From contig JAHFRU010000001.1 in the NCBI GenBank assembly GCA_023266115.1, forward strand, positions 207,905-271,904: 64,000 bases of DNA, read 5' to 3'. The notes under the pieces were generated by a model. That model saw only the letters and a list, made by a program, of their open reading frames with translations, had not been told where the DNA came from and did no database searches. This stretch comes from Gammaproteobacteria bacterium. GTDB taxonomy: Bacteria; Pseudomonadota; Gammaproteobacteria; VBWC01. Below are positions 18,345 to 27,204 of the stretch, piece after piece. The stretch's first letter is position 1, and every line of letters begins with the position of its first letter. Both the position numbers and the translations under genes were made by a program.

Positions 18345-19415
18345 TCAGCGGCCGCAACGGAACCCGACGTTGACACCTTTGAATGACGGTGCAACATTTG
18401 CGACCAGTGCGAACACGCCTGATGACGCGCCTCCGGCATAGGCGCCGCCACGGTATATTGCGCCGGGGAAGTTCGACGAGTTTGTGCCTTGCGTTGCAGC
18501 CGGATTGATACCGCTCATGGTATCTGCGCCGTAGTCACTCCCGGCAGTGCCGGTAGATGGCGACCACGTGCCTCCATTGGCGCCGTGTGTCCAGTCGGCC
18601 GTCCATTCGTTCAGGTTGCCGATCATATCGAAAGTACCCCAGTTGGACACGCAAGCACCCGAGCCGCCGTTGCTCGCCCCGGTATTAACGACAGCACCCG
18701 AATTGGTATTGCAATTGTTTGCGGTGTCGGCCGTCGCGCCCGGGTCAGGAGTGCCGGCCGCGGCCATCTGCCATTCCGCGTTGGTCAGCAGGCGTTTTCC
18801 TGAAGTGGCGCAGGCCTGTTGTGCCTGAAACCAGCTAATGTTCGAATCAGGTACCGTGCCGGCAACGCTGCGCGCAAATATCTTGGTCGCGCCGACAGCG
18901 CAATCGTTGCCATTATCGGCGCAGGTGTTCGCGTTTATCGCGCTTCCGCCCGTTGCGGAATCCCACAGACTGGCCTCGTACTTGTCGACGCATAACGGCC
19001 CCACGCGCACCATGACATCGTTGACGTCGTTGCCAGCACAGGCCACACCGATCTTGCTACCATTCTGCTGAAGGACGGAGATGGCGGTCGTGTTGGCCGC
19101 GATATTCGAACCGTTTGTTGCGATCGCCGCGGTATTGGTCACGATATTCGCGGTGTTGGTTGCAGTGTTGGCGACGCCGGTCGCAATACTGGCCGTATTG
19201 GTAATAATGTCGGCGGTGTTCTGCGTGATACGGGCGTTATTGTCATCCACAGCGGCTTCGACCGCGCTAAAATTTGCGTTTACATCGGCCGCCACTGCCT
19301 TGGTGTCGGCGACAAAGGTGTTCGGAATGGTTAAATCACTGGCCCAGCCGGACGTGCCGCCCAGGATGGTCAGTGCCAGTGTGCTCATCAGAGCCGCGGT
19401 TCTCCTTATTGCCAT
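18345..19415 (-). CDS. exported SUMF1-fold (formylglycine-generating-enzyme-like) protein with coiled-coil stalk
   Basis: A 356-residue protein with a signal peptide (cleavage after GGTSGWA, about residue 25). Next comes a segment, LTIPNTFVADTKAVAADVN, recurring in exported gammaproteobacterial proteins, then a coiled coil of Asn-Thr-Ala repeats at about 50-110 like trimeric stalks. Residues 125-356 form a SUMF1/FGE-like domain: LCVDKYEASLWD, GKRLLTNAEWQMAA, GNLNEWTADW and the terminal VGFRCGR. The paired catalytic cysteines of true formylglycine-generating enzymes are not visible, and no sulfatase gene is nearby, so a binding role is more likely. GAGGA lies 8 bases before the ATG. Confidence 0.82.
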   Translation of the reverse strand: MAIRRTAALMSTLALTILGGTSGWASDLTIPNTFVADTKAVAADVNANFSAVEAAVDDNNARITQNTADIITNTASIATGVANTATNTANIVTNTAAIATNGSNIAANTTAISVLQQNGSKIGVACAGNDVNDVMVRVGPLCVDKYEASLWDSATGGSAINANTCADNGNDCAVGATKIFARSVAGTVPDSNISWFQAQQACATSGKRLLTNAEWQMAAAGTPDPGATADTANNCNTNSGAVVNTGASNGGSGACVSNWGTFDMIGNLNEWTADWTHGANGGTWSPSTGTAGSDYGADTMSGINPAATQGTNSSNFPGAIYRGGAYAGGASSGVFALVANVAPSFKGVNVGFRCGR

Positions 19416-19468
19416 TGCCTTGTTCCTCGTTTAATTTCCAGTTTTATTTGCTTAGCCAGTTCGGTGGC

Positions 19469-19612
19469 TTATGACCACTTACCCTGATCCCAGGTCATCT
19501 GGTTCCACGTCCCGTCTCCGGACGAAGACGAATTATCGCCATGGCAGCCGCTCAGCAGGAACAGCGTCAGGAGACTCGCCACCAACACCCGTAAAGTTTT
19601 TCTAGTTTTCAT
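19469..19612 (-). CDS. 47-residue Trp-rich lipoprotein (hidden small gene)
   Basis: A short gene that length cut-offs miss. It encodes a basic N-terminus (MKTRKTLRV), a hydrophobic core and a lipobox LLSGC, with lipidation at Cys23. The mature part is only 25 residues: a Ser-rich linker, then GTWNQMTWDQGKWS with three tryptophans spaced by W-N/D-Q. AAGGA lies 9 bases before this ATG; an in-frame ATG two codons earlier is the alternative. The stop is 53 bases before the SUMF1-fold gene, so the two are almost surely cotranscribed. The tail resembles WDQxxW motifs seen in exported gammaproteobacterial proteins; function is unknown. Confidence 0.75.
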   Translation of the reverse strand: MKTRKTLRVLVASLLTLFLLSGCHGDNSSSSGDGTWNQMTWDQGKWS

Positions 19613-20116
19613 CGCCATGTTTCCTTGCATGGATGCTCTTATTCGTTGCCTTGGGCAATGATATGCTACCGGCTATGGCGGGGTTTGTTGATGGTAAACA
19701 CGGACCCGCTATCCGAATGACCTGAAGCACAATCTATGCCGTTGGTTTTTAGATATCTATAACGTATTGATGCAACATGGATATGTGGCTAATCGAACAT
19801 CGCGCCACGGTCAGTATTATAGCAATATCTTTCGAGGCAACAGCAGTTACTGTAAAGTTTTCGAGAAACTCTATCAAGGCGCGGCCATACAAAGGCTTGG
19901 GCGGCAGGTTAAGTTGATGAGGAATCAAGAAGTTCATAAGCTGTTACGCTGACGAATTTTCGGTCCGGTAAGGCCTTCCGAATCAGGTTTTAAGCCCTGC
20001 CCGACGTTGCCGGAACAATCCCTCGCGATACCTGCAGTGGTTTTCTGGGTCCCGCCGGTAGAAAAGCCGAAGCGGCTGGCTCACATGTTTGGCGCTGGTG
20101 CAAGAGATTCTAACTA
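19613..20116. other. divergent intergenic region
   Basis: 504 bases between the minus-strand small lipoprotein and the plus-strand SDR gene. Short open frames on both strands near 19750-19950 have no ribosome site or recognisable sequence and are rejected. It must hold promoters for both directions, but no strong consensus box was found. Confidence 0.5.
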
Positions 20117-21052
20117 ATGAGAAAAATCGATTTTAGCCAATATTCTTCGTCCCGAATATTGGTAACGGGAGCCAGCGGGTTCATCGGTTCAATGTTATGC
20201 GATCGGTTGAGTCAATATGGTGCGGAAGTGCATGCTGTTTCGCGGCGGCCGCACACGGCCGATCGGCAAGGCATCAATTGGTGGCAGGGTGATTTGGCCG
20301 ACTATGACGGCGTGAAGCGCCTGTTTTCCGCTATTCAACCCGAAATTGTTTTTCATTTGGCTAGCGAAGTGACCGGCAGCCGGGAGTTGGGTCTCGTGCT
20401 GCCGACGTTGCGCGGCAATCTGGTCAGTGCAGTAAACGTCTTCATAGCTGCCACGGAAAATAACTGTCTACGCGTTGTGACGGCGGGCTCACTTGAGGAG
20501 CCGGATGAAACTGACGTTAAGGCGATTCCGTGCTCGCCTTACGCGGCTGCCAAATGGGCCAGCGGCGGCTATGCGCGCATGTTTCACGCGCTCTATGAAG
20601 CGCCGATCGTGGTCGCGCGGTTGTTCATGGTCTATGGCCCCGGTCAGCAGGACCTCCGTAAACTGGTGCCGTACGTAATCTTGTCCTTGCTAAGGGGTGA
20701 GTCGCCGAAGCTTTCCAGTGGTCAACGTCCGGTCGACTGGGTGTACGTAGAAGACGTCGTTGACGGATTGCTGGCGATGGGGATTGCGGAGGACATTAAC
20801 GGCGCTACGATGGATCTGGGCTCGGGGCAATTGGTGACGACGCGCGATGTCGTCGAACGGGTAAGCAGAATTATTGATTCCGGTGTTCCATTGGAGTTTG
20901 GGGTGGTTCCCGAGCGGCCCATGGAACGCGTGAGAGTAGCGGACGCTGAAAATACTTATCGGGCGCTGGGCTGGCAACCCGGTTACTCTTTGCAGCGAGG
21001 GCTGGAGGAGACGGTTCTTTGGTATCGGCGCCAGCATGAGTCGGGGAAATAA
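20117..21052 (+). CDS. NAD-dependent epimerase/dehydratase (extended SDR)
   Basis: A 311-residue nucleotide-sugar SDR enzyme. TGASGFIG (17-24) binds NAD(P); the active-site motif is SPYAAAKW (Tyr/Lys), and VARLFMVYGPGQ is the usual substrate-loop strand. It opens the second block of glycan genes on the plus strand. The substrate cannot be read from the sequence; the family includes 4,6-dehydratases, 4-epimerases and 4-reductases. Its start lacks a clear ribosome site but is the only Met before the Rossmann fold. Confidence 0.85.
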   Translation: MRKIDFSQYSSSRILVTGASGFIGSMLCDRLSQYGAEVHAVSRRPHTADRQGINWWQGDLADYDGVKRLFSAIQPEIVFHLASEVTGSRELGLVLPTLRGNLVSAVNVFIAATENNCLRVVTAGSLEEPDETDVKAIPCSPYAAAKWASGGYARMFHALYEAPIVVARLFMVYGPGQQDLRKLVPYVILSLLRGESPKLSSGQRPVDWVYVEDVVDGLLAMGIAEDINGATMDLGSGQLVTTRDVVERVSRIIDSGVPLEFGVVPERPMERVRVADAENTYRALGWQPGYSLQRGLEETVLWYRRQHESGK

Positions 21053-21165
21053 TAGATATCCGGCCATTCCGGCTAGAGATGTGCAAGGAAATTGTCCAGC
21101 GGATCTCGACGATTGATGTTTCGTCGTAGAACCAACGAGGTGGGCGTTCCGATCAACGGTTCCCA

Positions 21166-22365
21166 ATGAAAAATACGATCAAGAAAATCGCCAAGCGGGT
21201 GACTTCAGCATTCGGTGTCGAGATTGTCAGGTGCCGGCATATTGATTCCATTCATGAGAGAGTTATTTCTCTGGCACCAGCGACCGAATCGAAAGGCAGT
21301 GTGTTGCTCGCGTTCGTGATTGAGCCCTTCTTGCTCAATCGAGGTGAGACTGTCTCGAACGCGCATAGTCACGACTGGGAGTCACTTCAGATGGCTCAGA
21401 CCTTTCTGGAGATGGGCTATCGTGTTGATGTGATCAGTTATCTGAATAGAAGGTTCGTTCCCGACAAGCACTATTCGATGTTCGTGGCCGCACGTACCAA
21501 TTTTGCACGCATCGCCACCGGGCTGAACAACGACTGCATCAAGATCGTTCACCTGGATACCGCACATTGGATCTACAATAACCAGGCCGCGTACAAGCGT
21601 TTGCTCGATGTGCAGTCGCGTCGAGGGGTAACCTTGGATAGTGTTCGTATTATCGAACCGAATTGGGCCCTGGAGCACGCCGATTATGCGACTGTCTTGG
21701 GGAACGATTTCACCATCGATACTTATCGCTATGGCGGAAAAAAGATATACCGCGTTCCGGTGTCAGTGCCGGCTGTCTATGATTGGCCGGGAAACAAGGA
21801 TTTCGAGAATTGCCGTACCAACTTTTTGTGGTTCGGGAGCGCGGGTTTTGTTCACAAGGGGCTTGACCTGGTGCTGGAGGCTTTTTCTGATATGCCGGAG
21901 CTGCACCTCACGGTATGCGGGCCGATCGATGAAGACAACAGGTTTAAGGCCGCTTATTTCAAGGAGCTATACGAGGCCCAGAATATTCATACTTATGGCT
22001 GGGTTGACGTAGCAAGCAGGGAGTTCGAAAGGATTGCCAGGGGTTGCGTCGCGCTGATTTATCCAAGTTGCTCCGAAGGTGGTGGAAGCAGCGTACTTAC
22101 CTGCATGCATGCGGGGCTGATTCCGATCGTTAGTCGTGAATCAAGTGTAGATATCGGAGATTATGGAATTCTTCTCAAGGAATCCACGGTGGACACACTC
22201 AAGAATGAAGCGAGGCGTATTTCTCGGCTACTGCCTGATCAGTGCGAATATATGGCGCGGGAAGCGTGGGATTTCGCAAGGCGGCATCATACACGTGATA
22301 TATTTTCTGTCGCCTACCAAAACACCATTCATGAGATATTAAGTAGCCATGCTTCGCGTAATTAG
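21166..22365 (+). CDS. glycosyltransferase, GT4-like
   Basis: A 399-residue predicted GT-B enzyme. The C-terminal half has the features of family GT4: FGSAGFVHKGLDLVLEA begins the second Rossmann domain, followed by LTVCGPID and the donor-site region YPSCSEGGGSSVLTCMHAG. The N-terminal half is less typical. The enzyme would add one sugar to the growing lipid-linked repeat unit at the cytoplasmic face. It follows the SDR gene by 113 bases and is convergent with the next glycosyltransferase. Confidence 0.8.
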   Translation: MKNTIKKIAKRVTSAFGVEIVRCRHIDSIHERVISLAPATESKGSVLLAFVIEPFLLNRGETVSNAHSHDWESLQMAQTFLEMGYRVDVISYLNRRFVPDKHYSMFVAARTNFARIATGLNNDCIKIVHLDTAHWIYNNQAAYKRLLDVQSRRGVTLDSVRIIEPNWALEHADYATVLGNDFTIDTYRYGGKKIYRVPVSVPAVYDWPGNKDFENCRTNFLWFGSAGFVHKGLDLVLEAFSDMPELHLTVCGPIDEDNRFKAAYFKELYEAQNIHTYGWVDVASREFERIARGCVALIYPSCSEGGGSSVLTCMHAGLIPIVSRESSVDIGDYGILLKESTVDTLKNEARRISRLLPDQCEYMAREAWDFARRHHTRDIFSVAYQNTIHEILSSHASRN

Positions 22366-22472
22366 CTTCTTGTTTATTCAATAAATGCCGGAATTAATGA
22401 GTAAGTGGCCAGTGCGCGGCTCGTGACGTTTCGCGGTTGGCGAACGACAGTGCTTCCCAGGTAGTCGGGCCG

Positions 22473-23447
22473 TCATGCCTTGGAAAGCAGCCTGTGCTTC
22501 AGATGTCTGGCAGCTTCTCTTGGGTTGACGATCATCGTGAGCAGTATTTCGTATAGCAGTCTCAGGTGATTTAGTGGGTACCCCAGTGTTTGAAGCTCTG
22601 CCTTTTGGTGTTTCCAGAAACCCGCCTTTCGCAAGTCAAAAACCGTTATTGCCAGGGAGCGATAGTAATCCTTCCATAAATTGGACAGCCGTGAGCTGAA
22701 TTCCGGGGGATCAAGGTAAGCCGGGCCAAACTTTAACAGTAGATGCAGATGGCTCAAACGCTGTGTGTTAGCACGTTTGGCGTCCTGTGCCGTCATTGAC
22801 ATCTCGTGGGTTCTGATAAAGCTCAATACCTGATGTACGAAGGTGAAATCGCAGTCATGGAGTAACTCATAGAGAGTATCCACGTCCGCATGTAGATATG
22901 GTGCGCGGTAAAAGGGATTTCGGTTACGTACCAGATCTGACCGGATCATCAGGCATGACGGCGACCAGAAAAGGTAGATATTGCCGAGCAAGGTTAATTT
23001 TGCCAGGTCTTTTCCGCTGATCAAGCTGGTGGTATTCGGCAGGCCGTCACAACGGACACGGTTGCCCGCCAGACAGTACGACCCTATCACCCCGGCCGAC
23101 GGCGTCGCTTCGGCAGCGTTGACCATACGCTCAATGCATTCGGGGTACAGCCAGTCGTCGGCTTGAACAAGTTTGCAGTACTTTCCGGTCTGGGATATCT
23201 GTCGAAACGCGATATTATGATTTTCGATAACGTCGACGAATTGTTCGTTGTCATGGATCCGAATGCGCGCGTCCTGTTTGACGTACTGTGCAATGATTTC
23301 TCGCGTTCGATCGGTGCTGCAATTGTTAACGATAATGTATTCCCAGTGCTGGTAGGTCTGGGTCAGAATACTTTCTATACATTCCGATAAATAGCTTTCA
23401 CCGTTGTATACCGGTGTAATGATGCTGACGAGAGGGCTGCTGCTCAT
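22473..23447 (-). CDS. glycosyltransferase family 2
   Basis: A 324-residue GT-A enzyme. The N-terminus has VSIITPVYNGESYLSECIES, then VNNCSTDRT; the metal-binding DxD equivalent is QADDW (about residues 95-99). It transfers a sugar from a nucleotide donor with inversion. It is the only glycosyltransferase in this block on the minus strand and has about 100 bases of flanking sequence at its 3' side, so it is probably transcribed alone from within 23448-24062. Confidence 0.88.
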   Translation of the reverse strand: MSSSPLVSIITPVYNGESYLSECIESILTQTYQHWEYIIVNNCSTDRTREIIAQYVKQDARIRIHDNEQFVDVIENHNIAFRQISQTGKYCKLVQADDWLYPECIERMVNAAEATPSAGVIGSYCLAGNRVRCDGLPNTTSLISGKDLAKLTLLGNIYLFWSPSCLMIRSDLVRNRNPFYRAPYLHADVDTLYELLHDCDFTFVHQVLSFIRTHEMSMTAQDAKRANTQRLSHLHLLLKFGPAYLDPPEFSSRLSNLWKDYYRSLAITVFDLRKAGFWKHQKAELQTLGYPLNHLRLLYEILLTMIVNPREAARHLKHRLLSKA

Positions 23448-24062
23448 GAATTCTTTGTATACGTTGGTTTGCCGGAGCGAAGGCCGGCTTTTTCAGGAAG
23501 GTATTATGCCGCAAAACGGTTCCGATAACCCGTCGGCGGGGCAGGGTCGTCGATCGTTAGCGATGTTGAACCATACGTTTCAGTGCTTGCAGTCGATCGT
23601 GTCGGGGATTGTCATGTTGCCATCGTGACGTTGCAGGTCGTGGCGTGACAGGATGTCCGGCAATCGTGGTGACACTGTTCTCGGCAAGACATTCGGTGCC
23701 GGCGCCCGGTACTGAACCGAAGAACCCATCGATTTAACAGTCCTCTATAAGGCGCGGTGCCAATATTCTATAGCCAGCGAAAGGTCTGCTCCGCATGAAC
23801 CAAGGGCATAATCGAGCATCGATATTTCTTACACTATTTCTTGTTGAGGCGCGATTTTCCGATGCTGGCCCACACGGGGCGCGCGTTGCATGTTAAAAAA
23901 ACATGTAATATATGTCCATGATTAGAAAAAATAATTTGTCGACTATGTCAGTGGCATGGCGTTGGTCATTAGCCAGTATCCGAGAGTCTGGCTTCAATTG
24001 TGCATTCGGGGCAAAATCCGTCACCAAGCCATGAAACGCAGCAGACAAGGGAAACAGGGCTA
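23448..24062. other. divergent intergenic region with AT-rich dyads
   Basis: 615 bases without a convincing gene. The notable part is 23889-23915: an inverted repeat CATGTT/AACATG separated by five A (23889-23905), overlapping a looser dyad of ACAT and ATGT around TAATAT. Such a site could be a promoter or operator for the plus-strand acyltransferase. The rest is unremarkable. Confidence 0.45.
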
Positions 24063-24770
24063 ATGCGTTTTTATCGTTTCCGGAATGTATGGACACGTTT
24101 CTGGGTGAAACGATCGCACGCTCACCCCGGCGGGCGCATCGCGGCTTTCCTGGCAACCTGGTTCGTTCCCCCATTTTACGGGCAGGTCGCGCTTGCGAAT
24201 CTGGACGAACGCGGATTTACCGCGCCCGGAGCAACCATTTATCATCCCGGGCTGGTATTGGGACAACATTGTTTTGTTGGTGAGCGGGTACTGATTTATC
24301 AGGATGACGATGGCGGCCCGGTGACCCTCGGTAACGGGGTGCATTTACATCGCGAGAGCGTGATTCAAACCGGGGTCGGCGGTAGCGTGATTATCGGTGA
24401 CGATACCCATGTCCAGCCACGCTGCCAGATTTCCGCCTACAAGGGGTGTCTGCGGATCGGCAAGCGTGTAGAAATTGCGCCTGGTTGCGCGTTTTATCCG
24501 TACAATCACGCCGTGGATTCGCGCCGTTCCATTCGCGAGCAACCTGTATATACGGCGGGAGGAATATCCGTTGGCGATGATGTCTGGCTTGGATATGGTG
24601 TGATAGTGCTGGATGGTGTTGAAATCGGTAATGGCGCCGTTATCGGGGCGGGGTCTGTGGTAACCGGGAAAATTCCGGACAACGCGATTGCAGTCGGTAT
24701 TCCGGCTCGCGTGATCCGCTACAGAGGCGATGCGGATCGCGGCGTCGGCTATGTTGTCGATAAACGATAA
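24063..24770 (+). CDS. left-handed beta-helix acyltransferase (hexapeptide family)
   Basis: A 235-residue hexapeptide-repeat O- or N-acyltransferase. Several imperfect hexapeptide turns run from about residue 60 (GATIYHPGLVLGQHC, VTLGNGVHLHRES, VIIGDDTHVQPRC) to the typical C-terminal coil ISVGDDVWLGYGVIVLDG then GAVIGAGSVVTGKIPDN. These enzymes form trimers and use acetyl-CoA to acylate sugars. I chose ATG 24063, preceded by GGGAAACAGGG, over a TTG 63 bases upstream. It heads a run of plus-strand glycan genes. Confidence 0.87.
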   Translation: MRFYRFRNVWTRFWVKRSHAHPGGRIAAFLATWFVPPFYGQVALANLDERGFTAPGATIYHPGLVLGQHCFVGERVLIYQDDDGGPVTLGNGVHLHRESVIQTGVGGSVIIGDDTHVQPRCQISAYKGCLRIGKRVEIAPGCAFYPYNHAVDSRRSIREQPVYTAGGISVGDDVWLGYGVIVLDGVEIGNGAVIGAGSVVTGKIPDNAIAVGIPARVIRYRGDADRGVGYVVDKR

Positions 24771-24841
24771 ACGCCAGCGTTTTTCGGTATTGAATAGTCA
24801 CCTATGAAAGTTTCCTGTAGTCCCAGTTGGATATCATATTG

Positions 24842-25984
24842 ATGAAAAAGATTCTGCTTGTTTCTCCCACGCCCACCCATCCACAAACGGCTGGTAACAG
24901 AACAAGAATTGATGGTTTGTTATCCGGCCTTCAGCAACTCGGGCACGACGTGTATTTCTGTCACGTTCAAAGTGAGCCGGGTGACGAAGAAGCGATGAGA
25001 AGAGTATGGGGTGATCGATTTTTTTCGGTACCGTATCATCGTCCGCACAGCCGGGGCGCCCGCTGGAAAAGAAAAATCCAGTCAATTTTTAAGCCGGATG
25101 CCAGGTACGTCTATTCCATTGATGAATGGTATGACCCATCGATTGACGGCGCTATAACCGCTCTCAATGAGAGGTTCAGATTCGATGTGGTTATCGTCGA
25201 ATATGTTTTCTTTTCCCGAATCCTCGAGCTGTTTGGCGATGATGTGCTTAAGATCGTCGATACGCACGACGTATTTACCGACCGGCATCTCAAATATCTC
25301 AAAAACGGTCAGGTGCCACAGTGGTATTCGACGACTCGTCAAGAGGAAGCGAAGGCGCTCGACAGGGCCGACGTGGTCATCGCCATCCAGGATCTGGAGC
25401 GCGATTTTTTCTCAGGTTTGACGTCCAGAAAAGTGATCACGATCGGACACATTGTCGCGCTGCGCGAAGCGTTAAAACGAGACGCAGGAAAACAGATACT
25501 GTTTGTCGCTTCTGACAATCCTATTAATAGCGATGGCATTAATCAGTTTATAACTGATGCGTTTCCGGCGATAAGAAACGAAGTTCCACGAGCCGAGCTC
25601 GCGCTGGCTGGAAGCGTTTGCAAAGCCGTGAATGACCAGCCCGGTGTTGTGAAACTGGGGCGAGTTGATGATTTAGTGCCGGTATATGAGACCGCTGCGG
25701 TGGTGATAAATCCGGTCCGGTTTAATACAGGGCTGAGTATCAAGAATCTCGAGGCCCTGGGGTATTCGAAACCTCTCGTGACTTCGCCGACCGGAGCAGA
25801 AGGCCTGGAGGATGGGGTGGGCGGTGCTTTTCTTGTGGCCGACAACCCGGGTGATTTTTCAGAACATATAATTAAGTGTCTCAGCGATAGTGATCACGCG
25901 TCACGCCTTGCGAGAGGCGCTTATGAATATGCCTCGGCGTGGAATCGCAAAACGATAGGACAGCTCGGCGATATTCTGGCCTGA
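24842..25984 (+). CDS. glycosyltransferase, GT4 family
   Basis: A 380-residue GT-B enzyme. It begins MKKILLVSPTPTHPQTAGN, the normal first strand and loop, and ends with a GT4 donor domain containing INPVRFNTGLSIKNLEALG, where the E lies in the nucleotide-binding helix. The residue string VDTHDVFTDRH is typical of a subgroup active in O-antigen and EPS loci. The ATG at 24842 overlaps the TGA of a 12-codon reading frame starting at 24804 (TGATG arrangement), which may provide coupling. No clear ribosome site of its own. Confidence 0.83.
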   Translation: MKKILLVSPTPTHPQTAGNRTRIDGLLSGLQQLGHDVYFCHVQSEPGDEEAMRRVWGDRFFSVPYHRPHSRGARWKRKIQSIFKPDARYVYSIDEWYDPSIDGAITALNERFRFDVVIVEYVFFSRILELFGDDVLKIVDTHDVFTDRHLKYLKNGQVPQWYSTTRQEEAKALDRADVVIAIQDLERDFFSGLTSRKVITIGHIVALREALKRDAGKQILFVASDNPINSDGINQFITDAFPAIRNEVPRAELALAGSVCKAVNDQPGVVKLGRVDDLVPVYETAAVVINPVRFNTGLSIKNLEALGYSKPLVTSPTGAEGLEDGVGGAFLVADNPGDFSEHIIKCLSDSDHASRLARGAYEYASAWNRKTIGQLGDILA

Positions 25985-26032
25985 TTCCGATTCCAGAATT
26001 CAATAATAGAAGCGCAGGAGAACGTATCCCGT

Positions 26033-27157
26033 ATGAAATTGTTAACCGTTTTTGGTACGCGGCCAGAAGCGATCAAGATGGCCCCCGTCATTAAGGCCTT
26101 GCGGGCGGACGGACGCATAAGCACTTCCGTTTGTATCACTGCCCAGCATCGTGAGATGCTCGATTCCGTACTGCGTTTGTTCAAAATTACGCCCGATTAC
26201 GATCTGAATATCATGAAGAAGGGGCAGGATCTTACAGCGATCAATTGTGCCGTACTGGAAGGTATGCGGGACGTGATCTCGGCGTTGAAGCCTGACAGAA
26301 TACTGGTGCATGGCGACACGACGACGACGCTCGCTGCTACTCTGGCGGCGTATTATCACAAAGTTCCGGTCGGCCACGTCGAGGCAGGGCTCCGGACTTG
26401 GAATATTTATTCTCCGTGGCCAGAGGAGATCAATCGCAAGCTGACGTCTGGAATTGCAGACCTTCATTTCGCCCCTACCAGTTGGGCGCGGGACAATCTG
26501 TTGCGCGAGGGTGTTCCGGAATCGTCGATTCATGTCACCGGAAATACCGTCATAGATGCTCTGCTGGAAGTGGCCGGTTATCTTGAGAGCAACGACGGAC
26601 TTAACCGGGAGATGTCGGCGCTTTTCCCGTTTCTTGACCCGAGCAGGCGCCTGATTCTTGTGACGGGTCATCGGCGCGAAAGTTTCGGCGGTGGTTTCGA
26701 GCGCATATGCCGGGCGCTTGCTACCCTGGCCGCGCGCAATGATGTGCAGATTGTTTACCCGGTACACCTGAATCCCAACGTACAGGAGCCGGTCAATCGA
26801 ATACTGGGTAGCACCGGTAATGTTTATTTGATAAGCCCTCTGGATTATCTTCCATTTGTTTATCTGATGACCCGGTCATACCTGATACTGACCGATTCGG
26901 GAGGTATCCAGGAAGAGGCGCCGTCGTTGGGGAAGCCGGTGCTGGTGATGAGAGACACCACGGAGCGGCCCGAAGCGGTTCAGGCGGGTACGGTGCGTCT
27001 GGTCGGTACCGACGAGCAACTGATGGTGACGGAGGCAGAGCGATTGCTGGACGATGACCAGGCTTATAAAGCGATGAGTTTCGCTCACAACCCGTATGGT
27101 GACGGAAAGGCCGGTTCAAGAATCGTTAACAGCACGATTCAAGCTCACAAACTTTGA
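26033..27157 (+). CDS. wecB: UDP-N-acetylglucosamine 2-epimerase (non-hydrolysing)
   Basis: A 374-residue cytoplasmic enzyme interconverting UDP-GlcNAc and UDP-ManNAc. All family landmarks are present: [13 protein letters not shown] (5-17), [36 protein letters not shown] and [10 protein letters not shown], then [10 protein letters not shown]. No UDP-ManNAc dehydrogenase (wecC) was found in the window, so ManNAc itself may be a glycan component, or wecC lies elsewhere. An AGGAGA lies about 13 bases before the ATG. The next gene, the fusion protein, starts 47 bases downstream. Confidence 0.95.
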   Translation: MKLLTVFGTRPEAIKMAPVIKALRADGRISTSVCITAQHREMLDSVLRLFKITPDYDLNIMKKGQDLTAINCAVLEGMRDVISALKPDRILVHGDTTTTLAATLAAYYHKVPVGHVEAGLRTWNIYSPWPEEINRKLTSGIADLHFAPTSWARDNLLREGVPESSIHVTGNTVIDALLEVAGYLESNDGLNREMSALFPFLDPSRRLILVTGHRRESFGGGFERICRALATLAARNDVQIVYPVHLNPNVQEPVNRILGSTGNVYLISPLDYLPFVYLMTRSYLILTDSGGIQEEAPSLGKPVLVMRDTTERPEAVQAGTVRLVGTDEQLMVTEAERLLDDDQAYKAMSFAHNPYGDGKAGSRIVNSTIQAHKL

Positions 27158-27204
27158 GTTTGATCTGAATAGTTTTATACGGGGACAATTGGCAAATTGG
27201 GATA

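Noticed and set aside
18345..19415. Active formylglycine-generating enzyme
   Set aside because: The paired active-site cysteines are not visible and no sulfatase is encoded nearby, so only the fold is claimed.
19749..19952. Overlapping short frames on both strands
   Set aside because: No ribosome site, no recognisable motif and codon use unlike neighbours; treated as intergenic.
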